The notes under the pieces are model-generated. The model searched no databases and was not told the origin of the DNA. It was given only the letters and a program-made list of their open reading frames with translations. A DNA stretch of 64,000 bases from WFQV01 sp964611145 (GTDB taxonomy: Bacteria; Bacteroidota; Ignavibacteria; Ignavibacteriales; Melioribacteraceae): contig CAZSYM010000005.1 of NCBI GenBank assembly GCA_964611145.1, positions 1 to 64,000 on the forward strand, written 5' to 3'. How positions within the stretch are numbered: the stretch's first letter is position 1; the number at the start of each line of letters is the position of its first letter. Shown here one piece after another: positions 60,330 through 64,000 of this stretch. Position numbers and translations under genes: made by a program.

Positions 60330-60360
60330 TTTGAATTTACAAAGAAAAAAATTAAGTTTA
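60330..60360 (+). promoter_or_regulatory. Promoter TTTG-N19-TAAGTTTA for the decarboxylase
   Basis: TTTG at 60330-60333 and TAAGTTTA at 60353-60360 are 19 bases apart, the best match to the published Bacteroidota consensus in this window. The ATG is 46 bases after the -7 box. Confidence 0.6.
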
Positions 60361-60406
60361 TTTTTTATTAATATTCACCAAAGAGCAAAAAGGAGCGTCT
60401 TCGGAA

Positions 60407-61837
60407 ATGGAAAGCAAAGACATGCCTCCCGCCGAATTGAGAGATGCATTTGAAGATATCGGAAAGTTTGCATTCGAATATTTTTCCAACATCGAAAATT
60501 TCGACGTGGTACCAAAGATTAAACCGGGCGAGATAAAAAAGCGTTTGCCGAAAACTATTCCCGAAAAAGGGGAAGATATAAAAAAAATTCTTAGCGACTT
60601 CGAAAACATTATTCTGCCGGGTGTTACGCATTGGAATCATCCCGGCTTTCATGCTTATTTCAATTCGAATTCCAGCGGTCCCGGTATAATCGCCGAGTCG
60701 CTAAGCGCCGTTCTGAATCAAAACGGAATGATTTGGAAAACATCCCCAGCCTCTGCGGAATTGGAAGAAATCGTGCTTGAATGGTTCCGAGAGTTATTGG
60801 GATTTTCCAAAGAATTCACGGGCATTATTTACGACACTGCATCCGTTAGCTCCATGCATGCGCTTGCCGCCGCACGGGAAAAAAGCGGTATCGCAGTGAG
60901 AACAAAGGGACTAAGCGGCTTTCGCTTGGCGCTTTACGCTTCCGAACACGCTCATTCGTCGATCGAAAAAGGAGCGATTACGCTCGGAATAGGTTTGGAA
61001 AACGTCCGTAAAATACCCGTCAACAATCGCTTCGAGATGATTCCCGAAAAACTGGAAGAACAGATAATAAAAGACAAAAAGGAAGGATTTAAACCTTTTG
61101 CCGTCGTGGCGACAATCGGCACAACATCCACTACAAGCGTTGATCCCGTAAGAGAAATAGCCGAGGTATGCAAGAAAGAAAATCTTTGGTTGCATGTGGA
61201 CGCCGCTTATGCGGGACCCACCGCAATGCTGCCGGAGATGAAAAAATTTTTTGACGGCGTGGAAAGTGCCGATTCTATTGTGGTTAATCCCCATAAGTGG
61301 CTTTTTACCCCGATAGATTTAAGCGTTCTGTTTATTAAGGATTTCGATTTATTGCGCCGAGCTTTCAGCCTCGTTCCCGAGTATCTGAAAACTCACGAAG
61401 ATAACGAAGTCATTAACTACATGGACTACGGGCTTCAATTGGGAAGGCGCTTTCGTTCCTTAAAACTATGGTTCATTTTGCGGTATTTCGGTCGGGAAGG
61501 TCTGCAAAATATTTTGAGAGAACACTTACGGCTTGCAAAACTCTTTGAAAAGATGATAGAAGAAAGCCCCCGCTTCGAAAGGCTTGCCCCCGTTCACTTT
61601 TCAACGGTTTGTTTCCGCGCATTGAAGAAAAATGCAAATGAAGAAGAATTAAACACATTGAATTCCCATCTCTTGGATTCGATAAACGCGCGAGGGAAAA
61701 TATTTCTTTCCCATACCAAACTGAACGGCAAGTTCACTTTGAGATTTGTCGCCTCTTCCCTCAGGACCGAAGAACGGCATGTTAGGAAAGCATGGGAGAT
61801 AATCAACGAGGAATATGAGAAAATTTTCGAAACTTGA
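60407..61837 (+). CDS. PLP-dependent aromatic-L-amino-acid decarboxylase family
   Basis: The 476-residue enzyme is a group II PLP decarboxylase. HWNHPGFHAYF and SNSSGPGIIAESLSAVLNQNG come early, VSSMHALAAARE follows, WLHVDAAYAGP gives Asp265 for the pyridine nitrogen and NPHKWLF gives Lys297 for the Schiff base. AQLELETIVLEWFRE-like residues and FRSLKLWFILR mark the aromatic (DDC/tyrosine, phenylalanine) branch. It would make phenethylamine, tyramine, tryptamine or similar. No amine transporter is next to it. AAGGAG is 11 bases from the ATG, longer than usual. Confidence 0.9.
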   Translation: MESKDMPPAELRDAFEDIGKFAFEYFSNIENFDVVPKIKPGEIKKRLPKTIPEKGEDIKKILSDFENIILPGVTHWNHPGFHAYFNSNSSGPGIIAESLSAVLNQNGMIWKTSPASAELEEIVLEWFRELLGFSKEFTGIIYDTASVSSMHALAAAREKSGIAVRTKGLSGFRLALYASEHAHSSIEKGAITLGIGLENVRKIPVNNRFEMIPEKLEEQIIKDKKEGFKPFAVVATIGTTSTTSVDPVREIAEVCKKENLWLHVDAAYAGPTAMLPEMKKFFDGVESADSIVVNPHKWLFTPIDLSVLFIKDFDLLRRAFSLVPEYLKTHEDNEVINYMDYGLQLGRRFRSLKLWFILRYFGREGLQNILREHLRLAKLFEKMIEESPRFERLAPVHFSTVCFRALKKNANEEELNTLNSHLLDSINARGKIFLSHTKLNGKFTLRFVASSLRTEERHVRKAWEIINEEYEKIFET

Positions 61838-61946
61838 CATGAATTTTTTACCGAGGACTCCCCCTTTCGGTTTGAATTTATTGAGCTAAATCAATATACT
61901 GTAATGATATTTATTAATTGTTTTTTCAATAATGCAGAGGTAAAAA

Positions 61947-63191
61947 ATGTTTGATGAGAATTATAACTACACCGTTGTCGAAAGATTTCTGAAATATGTA
62001 AAGTATGACACGCAATCGGACGAAGATTCCGAAACCACTCCGAGCACGGAAAAGCAATTCGAATTGGCAAATGAATTGGTAAAAGAATTAAAAGAATTGG
62101 GATTGGAAGATGCCCACGTGGACGAAAACTGTTACGTAATGGCAACCCTCCCCGCCAATACGGAAAAAGATGTGCCCGTGATAGGATTCATCGCGCATAT
62201 CGATACCGCTCCGGCCGTATCGGGAGCGAACGTAAAACCCCAAATATTGAAAAATTATCAGGGTGGCGACATAACCCTGCCCAACGGGAAAGTTATTGCC
62301 GCCGAGCAAAATCCCGAGTTAAAAGACATGATAGGCTTCGATATTATCCATACCGACGGCACCACTCTGTTGGGAGCGGACGATAAAGCCGGTATCGCCG
62401 AAATAATGGATGCATTGAATTATTTGGTAACACATCCCGAGGTAAAACACGGCACAATAAAAATCGGTTTCACACCGGACGAGGAAATCGGCCGTGGCGC
62501 GGACAAATTCGACGTGAAAAAATTCGGCGCCAAATATGCTTACACCATTGACGGCGGGACACGCGGCGAAGTTGAAACCGAGACTTTCAGTGCCGATGCC
62601 GTGAACATTACCTTCAACGGCAAAAATGTTCACCCCGGTTACGCCAAAGGGAAATTGGTAAATGCCATGAAAATAGCGGCTCATTTCATCGAAATGCTCC
62701 CGAAGGACAGACTTTCCCCCGAAACTACGGAGGGACGCGAAGGTTATGTTCATCCCGTATTCTTGAGCGGTAACGAGGAAAAAACCGTTGTGAAATTCAT
62801 TATCCGCGATTTCATCGATGAAAAATTGAAAGAGTACGAGGATTTTCTGAAAGAACTTTGCGAAAAAGCCGTAGCGGATTTCCCCGGTTCTTCTTTCGAG
62901 TTTGAAGTAATAGAGCAATATCGCAATATGAAAAATGTGCTGAAAGAACACCCTCAGGTGGAAGAATACGCAATCGAAGCCATGAAGAGGCTCGGTATTA
63001 CTCCAATTCAATCGGCAATCCGAGGCGGTACCGATGGAAGTCGCTTGAGCTACATGGGGCTTCCCACTCCCAATCTCTTTGCCGGAGGTCATAATTTCCA
63101 CGCCGTAACCGAGTACGTAGCAATTCAGGATATGGAAGCCTCGGTTAAAAATATCGTTACGCTAATTCAGGTGTGGGAAGAAAAATCATAG
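61947..63191 (+). CDS. pepT: Peptidase T (tripeptidase)
   Basis: PepT (414 residues) removes the N-terminal residue of tripeptides using two zinc ions. GFIAHIDTAPAVSG, GADDKAGIAEIM, GFTPDEEIGRGADKFD and AYTIDGG hold the metal and catalytic residues, in the M20B order, and RGGTDGSRLSYMGLPTPNLFAGGHNFH ends the core. GAGG is seven bases from the ATG. A strong hairpin follows. Confidence 0.95.
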   Translation: MFDENYNYTVVERFLKYVKYDTQSDEDSETTPSTEKQFELANELVKELKELGLEDAHVDENCYVMATLPANTEKDVPVIGFIAHIDTAPAVSGANVKPQILKNYQGGDITLPNGKVIAAEQNPELKDMIGFDIIHTDGTTLLGADDKAGIAEIMDALNYLVTHPEVKHGTIKIGFTPDEEIGRGADKFDVKKFGAKYAYTIDGGTRGEVETETFSADAVNITFNGKNVHPGYAKGKLVNAMKIAAHFIEMLPKDRLSPETTEGREGYVHPVFLSGNEEKTVVKFIIRDFIDEKLKEYEDFLKELCEKAVADFPGSSFEFEVIEQYRNMKNVLKEHPQVEEYAIEAMKRLGITPIQSAIRGGTDGSRLSYMGLPTPNLFAGGHNFHAVTEYVAIQDMEASVKNIVTLIQVWEEKS

Positions 63192-63199
63192 AAAAGCGT

Positions 63200-63996
63200 T
63201 TAGCCCCCTCGTTGAGAGGGGGCTTTTTTAAAAAATCTATATAAAAATGTAGTCATACCGAGGATGATGCCAAGCGTAAAAACGTTCCACGGATAATTTT
63301 GAGGTACCTTCCCCGAGAGGACATTCCCCGTTTCCGAAAAGNNNNNNNNNNNNNNNNNNNNNNNNNNNNNNNNNNNNNNNNNNNNNNNNNNNNNNNNNNN
63401 NNNNNNNNNNNNNNNNNNNNNNNNNNNNNNNNNNNNNNNNNCCACGGATAATTTTGAGGTACCTTCCCCGAGAGGACATTCCCCGTTTCCGAAAAGAAGG
63501 TGTAAAGAATCAACATAGCAGCAAGTATTTCAAAAAGCCATTCGGTTCGGCTGAAAATTTTCCTCCCGAACCTTTCAGGGAAAAGTACAACAAGGACGGA
63601 AGCAATTATAAAGAATAACGCCACAATGGCAGGAGCGCTCCATGGCGCTATCCAAGGAGCGGGAATCAGAAAGAGAATATCCCAATCGGCGAAGCCATGA
63701 GGCCAGCCGAGGAACACTTCGAGCCAGAAATAATAGAACAAATCCCACACTCCGAAAATAAAAAAGAACACGGCTATTCTTTCCTTTATTGTTTTCGTTG
63801 AAAGTATGGAGACGGACACAAGCATCAGTATTGTCGCAAGCTCCCGGCCGATTTCAATCAAAGCGATTTTATCACTAATAATTTTCATGGGGAAAGCAAA
63901 GCCGTGCGGATAATATATTTTTCTTAAATAAACCACAACGGCGGATTCCAAATACGCCATAGAAAAAGCAAAGACAAAACAGATTAAAAAAAGCAC
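63200..63996 (-). CDS. Multi-pass membrane protein interrupted by an assembly gap
   Basis: Two open parts flank 100 N. Removing the N and one copy of the flanking 55-base duplicate joins them in frame into about 213 residues with about six membrane segments: MLFLICFVFAFSMAYL, IGRELATILMLVSVSILS, RIAVFFFIFGVWDLFYYFWL, PAIVALFFIIASVLVVLF, TEWLFEILAAMLILYTF and VFTLGIILGMTTFLYRFF. PHGFADWDILFLIPAPWIAP is a loop. I do not recognise a family. The first start codon is a GTG at 63996 near the window edge, so the true start could lie upstream. The last codons fall in the pepT terminator hairpin. Confidence 0.6.
63202..63230 (+). terminator. Terminator after pepT, overlapping the opposite gene
   Basis: AGCCCCCTC (63202-63210) and GAGGGGGCT (63216-63224) make a nine-pair stem with a five-base loop, followed by T. 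It is 10 bases after the pepT stop and also encodes the last residues (APSQRGG) of the membrane protein on the minus strand. Confidence 0.88.
63287..63496. repeat. Artificial scaffold gap: identical 55-base copies around 100 N
   Basis: The 55 bases at 63287-63341 are repeated exactly at 63442-63496, with exactly 100 N between. A 100-N run is the conventional unknown-size gap, and identical ends of k-mer length (55) are typical of contig ends in a de Bruijn assembly. Deleting one copy and the N restores a single reading frame through the membrane protein. Confidence 0.9.
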
Positions 63997-64000
63997 AATT

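Overview
The window looks like a draft chromosomal scaffold from the FCB group, nearest to the Ignavibacteria/Kryptonia/Chlorobi/Bacteroidota side. The evidence is a type IX secretion C-terminal sorting tail, a bacterial geranylgeranylglyceryl-phosphate synthase, DUF4175 and DUF4159 genes, a deoxyhypusine-synthase-like gene, and a repeated promoter shape (TTG near -33, 19 bases, TAnnTTTG near -7) that resembles the Bacteroidota primary-sigma promoter. Proteins are rich in Lys and Glu, which would fit a thermophilic relative, but this is inference. Base composition is near 40% GC by eye. There are no rRNA genes, CRISPR arrays, prophages or intact insertion sequences.

Layout. 1-2.3 kb: an unexplained structured or inverted-repeat element, the remnant of a secreted protein, a membrane protein, a lipoprotein and a small exported protein. 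2.3-10 kb: a nucleosidase/phosphatase operon with an unannotated 58-residue Cys-rich protein, then GGGP synthase, gmhA, ruvA, rtcB, a SpoIID-like protein, a glycosyltransferase and tRNA-Ser. 10-20.3 kb: a deoxyhypusine-synthase-like gene and a complete fatty-acid beta-oxidation operon (acyl-CoA ligase, fadN, fadA, fadE type) facing a divergent RamB/ScfR-like regulator, with a palindrome at the operon promoter. 20.3-26.4 kb: hrcA-grpE-dnaJ, a ComEA-like protein with an apparent AUU start, a membrane-anchored protein, a PilM-like protein, rsmD and coaD.

26.4-40.2 kb: gpmI, tex, a transglutaminase lipoprotein, eno, malic enzyme, then the translation cluster rplM-rpsI, rpsB-tsf-pyrH-frr and tRNA-fMet, with clear terminators. 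40.2-49.2 kb: membrane and lipoproteins, a purL 5'-end fragment, radA, an Mla-type ABC ATPase, a very large coiled-coil DUF4175 protein and DUF4159. 49.3-56.9 kb: a GHL10-family hydrolase overlapping aroB and aroK, an FAD/Fe-S oxidoreductase and Xaa-Pro aminopeptidase. 57-64 kb: a translationally coupled TetR-SIR2 pair, a PadR regulator with its own promoter and operator, an FAH-family enzyme, an aromatic amino acid decarboxylase, pepT and a membrane protein interrupted by an artificial 100-N assembly gap flanked by identical 55-base copies.

Most of the window is housekeeping. The less ordinary points are the shared promoter architecture at eight genes, the TetR-SIR2 couple, the bacterial GGGP synthase and DHS-like enzymes, the fad operator, the AUU start, the gene remnants (sorting tail, purL) and the collapsible gap.
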